Positions 1-8,662 are shown, counted from the first letter of the stretch. The stretch: DNA of 64,000 nucleotides from Rhizobiaceae bacterium (GCA_023953845.1 JAMLJC010000001.1:248001-312000); one strand, 5' to 3'. Notes: generated by a model from the letters alone, not told the origin. Translations and numbers: made by a program.

Positions 1-1602
1 CCGAGCTACCACGATTCCGACGGCTCCCACGCAATGACGGAGCGCGAGATAGAGGAGACGATCGACGGCTTCGTCCAGGCGGCGCGGCGCTGCCGCGAGG
101 CCGGGTTCGACGGCGTCGAGGTGTGGGCCGCCTATCATTCCATGCTCGACCAGTTCTGGACGCCGTGGTCCAACCGCCGCGCCGACCGCTGGGGCGGCAA
201 TCTCGAAAACAGGACGCGCATGAGCCGGGAGGTGATGACCCGCATCCGCCGGGAGTGCGGCGAAGACTTCATCATCGGGCTGGCCATTAACGACGAACCG
301 GAAGTCGCGGTCGCGCTCAAGCGGGAGGCGCTGGCGGAGATCGTGGATATTCACGACCGCGACCACCTGATGGACTATGTCACCTGCGGCTCCGGTTCGT
401 ATTTCGACTTCTACAAGATCATGCCGACCTTCATGTATCCGGAAAAGCTCGGCGCGGACCTTGCCTCGGTTTTGAAGTCCACCGTGCGCCATGCACTGGT
501 CACCGCGGAAAGCCATATCCGCACGCCCGAGAATGCCGAGGGCGTGCTCCGCGAAGGGCATGCCGACCTCGTTTCGATCGTGCGCGGACAGATCGCCGAT
601 CCGCATCTGGCGGTGAAGGCGGAGGCGGGACGAGCGGAGGACATTCGCGGCTGCCTGTCCTGCAACCAGATGTGCTGGGGCAGGCGCTCGCGCGATTACT
701 GGATAAGCTGCGTGATCAACCCATCCGCCGGCCGCGAATGGGAATGGGGCGGTGACCGGTTCACGCGGGCCGAAAAACCGAAACGGGTTTTCGTCGTGGG
801 CGGCGGCCCGGCAGGCCTCGAGGCGGCACGCGTCGCTGCGGAGCGCGGCCATCGCGTCATACTGGCCGAAGCCTCGGAGCGGCTCGGCGGACAGTTTCGG
901 CTCGCAGGCATGCAGCCGCGCCGGTCGCAGATCCTTGACCTGATCGACTGGTACGAACGGCAGCTCGGACAGTTGCAGGTCGAAGTGCGGCTTGGAAGTT
1001 ATGCAGAGGCTGACGATGTCGAACGGGAGAGCGTCGACCATGTGATCGTCGCGACCGGGTCGCTGCCTCCCGACGGAGCATTCCAGCGAGCTTTGCCCCA
1101 GTTCGACACGATACCCGGCGGCGGGCCGGTGCTTTCCGCCGAAGCCGTCATGGCGCGCGAGGCGCGGCCGGGACAGCGCGTGCTGCTTCTGGACGACGGA
1201 GGCAACTGGAAAGGCTGCGGCACGGCCTGGAAACTCGCCGAGGACGGCCATGACGTGACGATCGTCACGCCCGACGCGCTGGTCGGCAAGGAGCTTCAGC
1301 GGATGGCGGTGGATGCGCCCTTGCGTCGAGCTCTCGCCCGGTCGGGCGTGCGTTTCATGACGGAAAGCGCAGTCGTCCGCTGGGACGGCAAGCGGGCGAC
1401 GATCACGTCGCTTCTCGATGGAAACGAACAGACGGTCGAGGCGGATTCGCTGGTCTTCGCGACCACCAACAGGGCGGAAGACAGCCTCCCGGTCGAGCTG
1501 GAAAGGCGCGGCATTGCGTATTCGGCCATAGGCGACTGCACCGCCTCGCGCCAGGCGGCCTACGCCTTCCACGATGGCCGCAAGATTGCATTGGAACTAT
1601 AG
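1..1602 (+). CDS. NADH:flavin oxidoreductase / NAD(P)-binding protein, Fe-S (TMADH/2,4-dienoyl-CoA reductase type), 5'-truncated
   Basis: The reading frame is open from base 1, so the start lies upstream; about 534 codons remain of a family that is usually 640-690 residues. The visible part begins inside the old-yellow-enzyme TIM barrel, with the H..LDQF..P..N.R.D..GG pattern at about 140-210. A four-cysteine cluster (C-x2-C-x3-C-x11-C, about 650-715) is the 4Fe-4S site of trimethylamine dehydrogenase relatives. A GGGPAG dinucleotide-binding motif follows at about 800. Family members demethylate methylated amines or betaines (DgcA, stachydrine demethylase) or reduce dienoyl-CoA; the substrate here cannot be read from the sequence. 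The frame ends with TAG. Confidence 0.9.
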   Translation, partial: PSYHDSDGSHAMTEREIEETIDGFVQAARRCREAGFDGVEVWAAYHSMLDQFWTPWSNRRADRWGGNLENRTRMSREVMTRIRRECGEDFIIGLAINDEPEVAVALKREALAEIVDIHDRDHLMDYVTCGSGSYFDFYKIMPTFMYPEKLGADLASVLKSTVRHALVTAESHIRTPENAEGVLREGHADLVSIVRGQIADPHLAVKAEAGRAEDIRGCLSCNQMCWGRRSRDYWISCVINPSAGREWEWGGDRFTRAEKPKRVFVVGGGPAGLEAARVAAERGHRVILAEASERLGGQFRLAGMQPRRSQILDLIDWYERQLGQLQVEVRLGSYAEADDVERESVDHVIVATGSLPPDGAFQRALPQFDTIPGGGPVLSAEAVMAREARPGQRVLLLDDGGNWKGCGTAWKLAEDGHDVTIVTPDALVGKELQRMAVDAPLRRALARSGVRFMTESAVVRWDGKRATITSLLDGNEQTVEADSLVFATTNRAEDSLPVELERRGIAYSAIGDCTASRQAAYAFHDGRKIALEL

Positions 1603-1655
1603 CGGAGCAAATCCTGCTCCTACCTTTCCGTGCTGCGATGTCGAAATCCGCTATC

Positions 1656-1870
1656 TCAGGGTTCCCGACCCCGGTGCTCGTGAGACAGCCCGCAATACGC
1701 CGCAGCGACTCCGGCGCCGGCAGCTATGCGACCTCCCGCATCGTCGATCCCTGCGACGATCACATTCGCCCCGTCTCCAGCAAAGCGCCGGCAATTGCCC
1801 GGCCAATGCCTGACGTTCCAATGATAACGGCCGTGCGGACATCAACCATCGGAGCGGCCGGCGCGCTCAT
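1656..1870 (-). pseudogene. Decayed N-terminal fragment of a short-chain dehydrogenase (SDR)
   Basis: On the minus strand from an ATG at 1870, the first 31 codons translate to a typical SDR N-terminus including the GTSGIGRAIAGALLETG nucleotide-binding stretch. The frame then meets TGA near 1772. Shifting by one base at about 1777-1780 restores a plausible beta2 strand (ANVIVAGIDDAGGR) for roughly 25 more codons, after which similarity to the fold is lost. No catalytic Tyr-x3-Lys is present. This is a frameshifted and truncated remnant. Its ATG lies about 80 bp from the palindrome at 1953, on the other side from the aldolase gene, so it may once have been a divergent member of the same regulon. 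Confidence 0.5.
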
Positions 1871-1952
1871 GGTGCCTCAATCACGCTCAAGCCGACAAAT
1901 CCCATCCTTATACCCGACACTTCCCCAAACATCGCTTGCGATTCAAGATTGC

Positions 1953-1975
1953 TGTATGATATAAGACATCATACA
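1953..1975. promoter_or_regulatory. Perfect inverted repeat, GntR/FCD-type operator candidate
   Basis: TGTATGAT, a 7-bp spacer, then ATCATACA: perfect 8-bp arms, AT-rich against a GC-rich background, 32 bp upstream of the aldolase start. The shape and ATGAT/ATCAT core resemble operators of GntR-family (FadR/FCD subgroup) regulators that control sugar-acid catabolism. No GntR gene is visible in the window, so the regulator would be encoded to the left or elsewhere. Confidence 0.55.
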
Positions 1976-2007
1976 AATTTTAATCCGCAATCTCTCAGCG
2001 GGGGCCG

Positions 2008-2811
2008 ATGGAGATGGAGGAGCGCGTCAATCCGCTTAAGGCAGCGCTGAAAGCAGGTGATGCGCATATCGGCATCTGGTGTTCTCTCGGCTCTGCGCTG
2101 ACGACGGAGGTAATTGCCGGTTCAGGCGCCGGCTGGATTCTCATCGACGGCGAGCATAGTCCCAACCATCTTCTGACAATCATGTCGCAGCTTCAGGTTG
2201 CTGCCGCATTTCCCTGCGAGGCGGTTGTCAGGCTGCCGTCGGATGATGCCAACCTCATCAAGCAGGCGATGGACATCGGCGCACGCAGCCTCATGGTTCC
2301 CAACGTCCGCACCGCCGGGCAGGCACGTGCTATCGTCGCGGCGATGACTTATGCGCCGGGCGGTATCCGCGGATTCTCCGTGGGGCATCGCGCCAACGCT
2401 TTCGGCCGCATCAGGGACTATCATGCGAATGCGCGTGTGCAGCAGTTGCTCGCCGTGCAGATCGAAGATGAAATGGGCGTTGCCAACGCCGCCGAGATCG
2501 CGGCTGTCGATAGTGTCGATGTTCTGTTCGTGGGACCCGGGGACTTGTCGACGAATATGCGAGCGATGGGAAACCCGAATGCCGGACACGTGCAGAAGGC
2601 CATAACCAGCGTCCGAGAGGCCGCCGCATCCATGGGAAAGGCAAGCGGGATTCTGGCGCCGGTCAAGGCGGACGCGGATCGCTACCTGGCTGACGGGTTC
2701 ACTATGGTTGCCGTTGGATCGGATCTCGGCTTGCTGGCGCGCGGATCCGATGCCCTGATCGCATCTTTCGCGCCTGCCGGTTTTTCCTTACGCGCAAAGG
2801 TCACAAACTGA
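2008..2811 (+). CDS. HpcH/HpaI aldolase family protein
   Basis: A 267-residue class II (metal-dependent) pyruvate aldolase of the 4-hydroxy-2-oxoheptanedioate aldolase type. The fold motifs are present: DGEH at residues 47-50, the substrate arginine in RLP (R75), and metal ligands E153 (QIE) and D179 (GPGDLS). Family enzymes reversibly split 2-keto-4-hydroxy acids into pyruvate plus an aldehyde. It lies directly behind the palindrome at 1953-1975 and heads a + strand run of two SDRs, an aminotransferase and an IolE-like dehydratase, which suggests breakdown of a sugar acid. A second ATG two codons in (2014) is an equally good start. The specific aldol substrate is unknown. Confidence 0.88.
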   Translation: MEMEERVNPLKAALKAGDAHIGIWCSLGSALTTEVIAGSGAGWILIDGEHSPNHLLTIMSQLQVAAAFPCEAVVRLPSDDANLIKQAMDIGARSLMVPNVRTAGQARAIVAAMTYAPGGIRGFSVGHRANAFGRIRDYHANARVQQLLAVQIEDEMGVANAAEIAAVDSVDVLFVGPGDLSTNMRAMGNPNAGHVQKAITSVREAAASMGKASGILAPVKADADRYLADGFTMVAVGSDLGLLARGSDALIASFAPAGFSLRAKVTN

Positions 2812-2835
2812 AAATCTAGCCATTGGGGAAGTCGC

Positions 2836-3549
2836 GTGAAGACAGCCTTCATCACGGGTGCCACGAGCGGCATCGGGCGAGCTGCTGCTTTGGCGCTTTG
2901 CGACGCCGGTTACGAAGTCTATGCGCTGGGGCGCAGCCAGTCTGCGCTGAAGGAGCTGCAGGCCGAGCGCTCAAGTATCGTTCCACTTGCCATGAATGTA
3001 ACGGACCGGAAGGCGTTGGAGACGGTCGTAGCAGATCTTACTATAGACGTGCTGGTCAACAATGCCGGCGTGATGCCGCCACTTGAGAATTTCGCGGATA
3101 TGGACATCGCGGATATCGATGCCGTGCTTGAGATCAACCTCAACTCCGCCATACTGCTCACCCGGCTCGTCCTTCCAAAAATGCGAGAGCGCCAGTCGGG
3201 CCACATCCTGTTCACCGGCTCGACGGCCGGTCACGGTTCCTACGCCAATATCGCCGTCTATTCGGCGACGAAAGCCGCCATCTCCGGATTCGTCGCCGGC
3301 CTGAAGGCAGATACCGCACCCTACGGGGTTCGCGTGACAGAAATAGTGTGCGGCCGTGTTGAAACCGGTCTCTACAAGAACATCCTGGACGAAGCGGCGC
3401 GCGCAGCGATGTACGCCGGAAGCGTCGCCGTTCAGCCCGACGACGTCGCCCGAATGATCGTCGCCGTCCTCTCGCTTCCCCCGAACGCGGACGTCACGCG
3501 TTTCGACATCGTTCCCACGCGACCCGTCAGCCCGAGCGGCACGAAATAG
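2836..3549 (+). CDS. SDR family NAD(P)-dependent oxidoreductase
   Basis: A classical short-chain dehydrogenase of 237 residues with TGATSGIG (7-14), NNAG (75-78), catalytic S129, Y142 and K146. The start is GTG, preceded by GGGGAA about 5 nt upstream, and the gene follows the aldolase gene by 24 bp, consistent with an operon. The general pattern is nearest to YdfG-like 3-hydroxy acid or serine dehydrogenases, which oxidise short hydroxy acids. The exact substrate cannot be assigned; the aldolase neighbour makes a hydroxy acid or sugar acid likely. Confidence 0.88.
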   Translation: MKTAFITGATSGIGRAAALALCDAGYEVYALGRSQSALKELQAERSSIVPLAMNVTDRKALETVVADLTIDVLVNNAGVMPPLENFADMDIADIDAVLEINLNSAILLTRLVLPKMRERQSGHILFTGSTAGHGSYANIAVYSATKAAISGFVAGLKADTAPYGVRVTEIVCGRVETGLYKNILDEAARAAMYAGSVAVQPDDVARMIVAVLSLPPNADVTRFDIVPTRPVSPSGTK

Positions 3550-3560
3550 GAGCCTCCGCC

Positions 3561-4310
3561 ATGCAGGATCTTTCCGTACTCATCGTCGGCGGTGGTTCCG
3601 GCCTCGGAGCGCTCCTCGCCGAAATGGCCGTGACGAGCGGCGCCGCCAGCATGGGCATCATCGACATCAACGAAGCAGCAGCCGAGCAGGCGCTCGCGCC
3701 GGCCAGGGCAAAAAATCTGCCAACGGCAGCGGCAACCGCCGACATTCAAGTTGGCGCGCAGTGCCACGAGGCCTTTGGGAAAATCGCGAACAAGCTGGGT
3801 CGCATCGACACGTTGATCAATTGTGCGGCGATCTATCCCCGGCGCCCCCTTCTCGATATCACCGATGCGGAGTGGGATGCCTCGAACGGAATTAACATCA
3901 AGGGCACCTATCACATGATGGTTGCCGCCGTGCATCATATGCAGGCGCAGGAGCCCAAGGAGAAGGTTCGCGGCCGCATCGTCAACCTGACCTCGGTCGA
4001 CGCCTTCAAGGCGCATCCGCAGAATGCGCATTACGCCGCAACGAAGGCAGCCGTTGTCAGCCTGACACGCTCCTTCGCCCATCACGTCGCCGGGGACGGC
4101 ATTCTCATCAATTCGGTAGCGCCGGCCGGAATGGCGACAGAGAAGGCCAAGGCTCTCGGATTCCTGGAAGAGTTGGCGAAGGCGAGCCCGCTCGGCCGTG
4201 GTGCCGAGCCGATCGAGATCGCGGAATGGGTGCTGATGGCCGGCGGCCCGAAGAACACCTTCATGACGGGCGAGCAGGTGATCGTGTCGGGCGGTTACAT
4301 CTACGCCTGA
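3561..4310 (+). CDS. SDR family oxidoreductase
   Basis: A second classical SDR, 249 residues, 11 bp downstream of the first. The nucleotide motif is GGGSGLG (10-16), the usual NNAG is NCAA (87-90), and S145, Y158 and K162 form the catalytic set. The C-terminus ends in the conserved G-G-Y segment of the family. It is clearly different from the neighbouring SDR, so this is not a recent tandem duplication; the two may catalyse successive oxidation steps. A ribosome site (AGGAG) lies just before the ATG. Substrate unknown. Confidence 0.87.
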   Translation: MQDLSVLIVGGGSGLGALLAEMAVTSGAASMGIIDINEAAAEQALAPARAKNLPTAAATADIQVGAQCHEAFGKIANKLGRIDTLINCAAIYPRRPLLDITDAEWDASNGINIKGTYHMMVAAVHHMQAQEPKEKVRGRIVNLTSVDAFKAHPQNAHYAATKAAVVSLTRSFAHHVAGDGILINSVAPAGMATEKAKALGFLEELAKASPLGRGAEPIEIAEWVLMAGGPKNTFMTGEQVIVSGGYIYA

Positions 4311-4424
4311 GGTCTCAAAGGCAGCTCCAAATGTCACGGACCTTCCGGGCGGCCGCAAAGGCAAAGCGCGGTGCGCCAGCCATTTCCGAAGATCAATCAA
4401 AAGAGCGCGTTTGAGGATCAACCA

Positions 4425-5627
4425 ATGAGCTACATTGCTTCACGTCTCTCGGTGGTCAAGCCTTCGGCGTCGATGGCGGCTTCCATGGCAGCGAAGGCGC
4501 TTCGGGCCAAGGGCGTCGACGTGATCGATCTGGGACTCGGCGAGCCGGACTTCCCGACGCCCGCCCATATCGTCGAGGCCGCGCATCAGGCCGCGAAATC
4601 GGGGCAGACGCTCTACACCGCGGCTGCCGGCACGCCGGAGATACGCGAAGCGGTCGCCTCCAAGTTCCGGCGGGAAAACGGTCTCGACTACAAGGCTGAC
4701 GACATCATCGTGGCGAACGGCGCCAAGCAGATCATCTTCAACGCCCTGATGGCAACGCTTGAGAACGGCGACGAGGCCATTCTTCCGGCACCCTACTTCG
4801 TCTCATATCCTGAAATGGTGAAGCTCCTGGGCGGCGTACCGGTAGCTGTGGAGTGCCCGGAGAGAACCGGTTTCAAACTGACCCCCGAATTGCTCGAAAA
4901 GGCGATCACGCCCCGTACCAAGTGGCTGTTCCTCAATATGCCGGGCAACCCTTCGGGCGCTGTCTATTCGGAGAGCGAACTCAAGGCGCTCGGTCAGGTT
5001 CTCGCCGCGCACAGTCACGTCCTGATCCTGTCGGACGAAATCTACGAGCACATCATTTTCGACGGCCGCGCTTTCGTATCGTTCGGCAAGGCGTGTCCTG
5101 AACTGAAAGACCGCACCCTCATCGTCAACGGCGTAGCGAAATCCTACGCGATGACAGGCTGGCGTGTCGGCTACGCGGCGGGACCAGCCCTGCTGATCAG
5201 GGCTATGTCGACAATCCAGAGCCAGTCCGTGACCTCGGTGTGCTCAATCGCGCAGGCGGCGACCGTCGCGGCGCTCAACGGACCGCAGAACGACGTGGTT
5301 CGCTTTCGCAAGGCATTCGAGACGCGTCGCGATCTCGTGGTCGACGGTATCCGCAAGATCGAGGGCTTGACGCTCGCACCTCCGGAGGGAGCCTTCTACG
5401 CCTATATCGGCTGTGCCAGCCTGATCGGAAGAAAGACTCCGGCAGGCGAAATCCTGACCGACGACACCGCAGTTGCCAACTACCTGCTGAACGAGGGGCG
5501 CGTGTCCTCCGTGCCCGGCGCCGCCTATGGTCTATCGCCGTATTTCCGCATCTCGACCGCGACAAGCGATGCTGTCCTGACCGAGGCCTTGGCGCGCATC
5601 GCTGCAGCCGTTGCGAACGTAAGATAG
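4425..5627 (+). CDS. Pyridoxal-phosphate aminotransferase, class I (AspC/AatA-like)
   Basis: A fold-type I aminotransferase of 400 residues. The Schiff-base lysine is K239 in VAKSYAMTGWRVGY, the N-terminus has the GLGEPDFPTP signature of the rhizobial aspartate aminotransferase group, and the carboxylate-binding arginine sits in YFRIS near the C-terminus. The frame is open further upstream, but the ATG at 4425 follows a GAGG ribosome site and matches the family's normal N-terminus. The enzyme moves an amino group between an amino acid and a keto acid. Its place behind an aldolase and two dehydrogenases suggests it serves this pathway rather than housekeeping; that is inference. Confidence 0.88.
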   Translation: MSYIASRLSVVKPSASMAASMAAKALRAKGVDVIDLGLGEPDFPTPAHIVEAAHQAAKSGQTLYTAAAGTPEIREAVASKFRRENGLDYKADDIIVANGAKQIIFNALMATLENGDEAILPAPYFVSYPEMVKLLGGVPVAVECPERTGFKLTPELLEKAITPRTKWLFLNMPGNPSGAVYSESELKALGQVLAAHSHVLILSDEIYEHIIFDGRAFVSFGKACPELKDRTLIVNGVAKSYAMTGWRVGYAAGPALLIRAMSTIQSQSVTSVCSIAQAATVAALNGPQNDVVRFRKAFETRRDLVVDGIRKIEGLTLAPPEGAFYAYIGCASLIGRKTPAGEILTDDTAVANYLLNEGRVSSVPGAAYGLSPYFRISTATSDAVLTEALARIAAAVANVR

Positions 5628-5639
5628 AGCTGCTGCAAT

Positions 5640-5905
5640 ATGAACGCGTTCTTGTCACGGGCGTAGCAGGCCGTCTTGGAACTGCTCGCGATCCGCCCCG
5701 CTGCGTGACGGTTACCAGCGGGAAGGAAGATGTTCCCTTTTCAGTGATTTCGGGCACGCCGAGGCGATCAGCGCCTGCCCTGCCGGTGTATGCCCTGCTG
5801 TATCCCGGCTGCGTTAAAGTCGGCGTAGCGGATGACCTTCATTGTGCATGAGACTGGAATTCCCGATGATCTGGGGTGTGGCTAGGATGTGTTCGGAATA
5901 CGGGC
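5640..5905 (+). pseudogene. Possible remnant of an NAD-dependent epimerase / uronate-dehydrogenase-like gene
   Basis: The interval between the aminotransferase and iolE-like genes holds no intact gene. At 5648-5680 one frame reads VLVTGVAGRLG, a typical extended-SDR nucleotide-binding start. Near 5850-5890 another frame reads FPMIWGVARM, which resembles the C-terminal part of uronate-dehydrogenase-like proteins. The sequence between is too short to encode a 260-residue enzyme and is broken by stops. An internally deleted, frameshifted epimerase gene would explain this. The N-terminal match is convincing; the C-terminal one is weak. Confidence 0.33.
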
Positions 5906-5918
5906 AGCGGAGGCGCAT

Positions 5919-6824
5919 ATGTCGGTCAGACTTGGTATCAACCCGATCACGTGGAGCAACGACGACGTCCCCGAACTGGGGGGCGATATTCCACTGGAAA
6001 CCTGCCTGGCGGAGACACGGCAGGCAGGCTTCGCCGGTACGGAGCTCGGAGGCAAGTTTCCGCGCCGCAGCACGGCGCTGAAGCCGTTGCTTGACGGCTA
6101 CGGCCTTGAGCTGGTCTCGGGCTGGTATGACGGCCGCATTCTGGAGAAGGAGGTCGAACAGGAATTCGACGCGATCCTCCCGCATCTGACCCTGCTGAAG
6201 GATTGCGGTGCCCGGTATGTCGTCTACGCGGACACGTCGCGCGGCCGGCACGGTGCAATCCACGATCCCATCTCCCGGCGCCCGAAGCTCTCGGACGATG
6301 AATGGAAGCCCTACGGCGAGAAGATCACGCGTCTGTCCGAACGATTTGCCGAGTTCGGCGTCCGGATGGCCTTTCATCATCATATGGGAACGATTGTCGA
6401 GACCGATGAAGAGATCGACCGGCTGATGGCCGTGACGGGCGAAGCTTTCGGCCTGCTCTACGATACCGGGCATTGCTCTTTCGCAGGCGGCGACCCGAAG
6501 GCTCTGCTCCAGCGTCATGTGAAAAGGGTGGTGCATGTCCATTGCAAGGATGTGAGGCCGGACGTTCTGCGGCGCGCCCGGGCCGAGGACATGAGCTTCA
6601 TGTCTGCGGTGATGGACGGCATCTTCACCGTGCCCGGCGACGGCGCGCAGGATTATCCGACGCTGCTGAAGATCCTCGCCGACAACGGCTATGCCGGCTG
6701 GCTCGTGGTCGAGGCCGAGCAGGACCCGGCAAGGGCGCATCCGCTCACCTACGCCACGATGGGCTACAGGAACCTCAAATCGCTTGCCGAAGAGGCGGGC
6801 TTCACCGTCGAGGAACGCGCCTGA
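5919..6824 (+). CDS. iolE: IolE-like sugar dehydratase/isomerase (myo-inosose-2 dehydratase family)
   Basis: A 301-residue xylose-isomerase-like TIM barrel. The N-terminus (GINPITWSNDDVPELGGD) and the ELGGKFPR segment are those of IolE, which removes water from scyllo-inosose in inositol breakdown. The barrel motifs HHHMGT, LYDTGHCSFAGGDP and VHCKDV carry the metal and substrate ligands of this fold. The ATG at 5919 follows GCGGAGG; a longer open frame upstream lacks such a site. No other iol gene is in the window, so it may act on a different keto-inositol or keto-sugar in the neighbouring pathway. Confidence 0.82.
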   Translation: MSVRLGINPITWSNDDVPELGGDIPLETCLAETRQAGFAGTELGGKFPRRSTALKPLLDGYGLELVSGWYDGRILEKEVEQEFDAILPHLTLLKDCGARYVVYADTSRGRHGAIHDPISRRPKLSDDEWKPYGEKITRLSERFAEFGVRMAFHHHMGTIVETDEEIDRLMAVTGEAFGLLYDTGHCSFAGGDPKALLQRHVKRVVHVHCKDVRPDVLRRARAEDMSFMSAVMDGIFTVPGDGAQDYPTLLKILADNGYAGWLVVEAEQDPARAHPLTYATMGYRNLKSLAEEAGFTVEERA

Positions 6825-6882
6825 TGCCAAGCCGAAAAAAAGCGATCGGCAGCTTCGACACTCTATCAGAACCGCATGGATT

Positions 6883-7347
6883 TCACGCCGTCCGCGCCCG
6901 CCATGCCCGGTAAAGCGCGCTCTCGGGCTCGGACGGCGGAGCATGTCGGATCGCCGCCCATGTCTGTTTTTCGAGTGGCTGCGCCAGTTCCGCCGCGATA
7001 GGGGCGGTGGACAGGCCGAACGGCTCCGCCTGCTCGTTGGAATAGGCGAAGACGATTTCCGTCACGCCTGCCAGCCGCATCGCGGCCATGCACATCGGGC
7101 AAGGCTGCCCGCTGGCATAGACGCTGCACCCGTCGAGCCGGGGAGAGCCAAGCGCCTTCCCGGCCGCTCTCAACGCCAGAAGCTCGGCATGCGCCGTCGG
7201 ATCATTGTCGGCCTGGATGCGGTTGACGCCATTCGCCACGACGCGGCCGTCCTTCACCACTACCGCGCCGAATGGCCGCCCGCCCTGCCCAACATTCTCA
7301 TATGCCAGCCTTATCGCCTCACCGAGGAACGCATCGCCATCGCTCAT
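6883..7347 (-). CDS. Nucleoside/guanine deaminase-like zinc enzyme (CDA fold)
   Basis: A 154-residue cytidine-deaminase-fold protein. The zinc site is complete: H53-A-E55 with the catalytic glutamate, and PCPMC with C83 and C86. The PCPMCM spelling and length fit the guanine deaminase / tRNA adenosine deaminase-like branch, which deaminates free purine bases or nucleosides. Its ATG overlaps the stop of the upstream ankyrin gene (ATGA), so the two are translationally coupled. Which base or nucleoside it takes cannot be told from the sequence. Confidence 0.85.
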   Translation of the reverse strand: MSDGDAFLGEAIRLAYENVGQGGRPFGAVVVKDGRVVANGVNRIQADNDPTAHAELLALRAAGKALGSPRLDGCSVYASGQPCPMCMAAMRLAGVTEIVFAYSNEQAEPFGLSTAPIAAELAQPLEKQTWAAIRHAPPSEPESALYRAWRARTA

Positions 7348-8012
7348 TTCGCCCCTGCCTGCTGAAGCATTGCAACCATCGGGGAATAGCCGCGCGTTCG
7401 TGCATGCTGCAGCGGCGTCACGCCGTCCTTGTCGGCAAGATTGACGTTCGCGCCGGCATCGATCAGCAGTCTGACGATGCCGACGTGGCGCTCGCCGCCG
7501 TCGCCCAGAATGATCGCCTCGAGCAGCGCCGTCCAGCCGAGCTTGTTGACATGGTCGACGTTCACGCCCGCCTTGATCAGCGTGTCCACCGTCTCGACAT
7601 GGCCGCGTTCCGAAGCGGGGATCAGCGCCGTGCCGCCGTAGCGGTTGGTGCTTTTGAGATCCGCGCCATGGGCTAGCGTCAGCTTGAGGATCTCCAGATG
7701 TCCGCGCGCGCCGGCATAGAGGTAGGGGCTGTCGTCGATGTTGTCCTTGGCGTTGACGTCGGCGCCGGCATCGATCAGCACGCGCGCCGCGTCGATCCTG
7801 TTGCCGTGCGTGGCGACCAGCAGCGGCGTCGCGCCGGCGTCGTTCCGCGCGTCGATTTCAGCACCGGCGCTCAGCAACTCCTTTATTGCCGCGGCGTCGC
7901 CCTTCGCCGCTGCCGCATGCAGTGCAATCGACATTTCCTCTCCTTTCGCACCGATCGTCAAAGCCGGGATTGCCAGAAGAAAAGAAGCGATCAGCAGCAA
8001 AACCCTGGTCAT
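7344..8012 (-). CDS. Exported ankyrin-repeat protein
   Basis: A 222-residue protein with a Sec-type signal peptide (hydrophobic LLLIASFLLAIPALT, about residues 4-20) followed by five to six ankyrin repeats that fill residues 30-222; the repeat pattern G.TPL..A...G....V..L...GA.VN is plain. Ankyrin proteins bind other proteins; periplasmic ones are often linked to oxidative stress or toxin binding. The ATGA overlap with the downstream deaminase gene suggests joint expression, although one product is exported and the other is cytoplasmic. Partner unknown. Confidence 0.85.
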   Translation of the reverse strand: MTRVLLLIASFLLAIPALTIGAKGEEMSIALHAAAAKGDAAAIKELLSAGAEIDARNDAGATPLLVATHGNRIDAARVLIDAGADVNAKDNIDDSPYLYAGARGHLEILKLTLAHGADLKSTNRYGGTALIPASERGHVETVDTLIKAGVNVDHVNKLGWTALLEAIILGDGGERHVGIVRLLIDAGANVNLADKDGVTPLQHARTRGYSPMVAMLQQAGAK

Positions 8013-8188
8013 CCCGGCTGTCTCGTTCGGCTATGCGCGGCGTCTTGCGCGCTGTCTTCTCGGGATAGCCTAGCCGCCCGCCCCCTGAAAGACCATCGCT
8101 GGCGCACGGCCTCCGCAGCTTGTGAACCACCGGACATCCGGATATGCCGGCGCGGCTGGCCGAGCGCCGCAACCATGGAGAGATAGCG

Positions 8189-8662
8189 ATGTCGCGGGCG
8201 ACAAGGGCCACGAAGGCGCTGGAGCAGGCGGGCATCGTCTTCGTCGTCCACAGCTACGACTACGATCCGAACGCCGACCGCATCGGCATGCAGGCAGCCG
8301 AAGCCCTTGGCGAAAAGCCGGCGCGCGTGCTGAAGACCCTGATGGCGCTCGTGGACGGAAAGCCGGTCTGCGTGATCGTCCCGTCGGACCGCGAAGTCTC
8401 GATGAAGAAGCTTGCCACGGCTTTCAGCGGCAAATCGGCCGAGATGATGAAGCCCGCCGATGCGGAGCGCGTGTCGGGTTACAAGGTGGGCGGCATCAGC
8501 GCCTTCGGCCAGATGCGCAAGCTGCCCGCGATCATCGAGACCGAGGCGCTAGCTCACGATCTCGTCTATCTCAATGGCGGCCAGCGCGGTCTGCAGGTGC
8601 GGCTCGACCCGCGTGCCTTGCTGAAGCTGCCCGACTTCGCCGCGGCTTCGGTGGTCGCCTGA
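8189..8662 (+). CDS. ybaK: Cys-tRNA(Pro)/Cys-tRNA(Cys) deacylase YbaK
   Basis: A 157-residue YbaK/EbsC protein of the INS-like trans-editing family, which hydrolyses mischarged Cys-tRNA(Pro) in the cytoplasm. Family features are the N-terminal TRATKALEQAGI segment, the invariant lysine in ARVLKTLM, and the C-terminal G(G)ISAFGQ and GGQRGLQVRLDP motifs. The frame opens 15 codons earlier, but the ATG at 8189 has GGAGAG about 6 nt upstream and gives the normal family N-terminus. It is a single gene with opposite-strand neighbours on its left. Confidence 0.92.
   Translation: MSRATRATKALEQAGIVFVVHSYDYDPNADRIGMQAAEALGEKPARVLKTLMALVDGKPVCVIVPSDREVSMKKLATAFSGKSAEMMKPADAERVSGYKVGGISAFGQMRKLPAIIETEALAHDLVYLNGGQRGLQVRLDPRALLKLPDFAAASVVA

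Noticed and set aside
3432..4421. A 329-codon minus-strand frame opposite the second SDR
   Set aside because: Antisense shadow of an SDR with intact catalytic residues.
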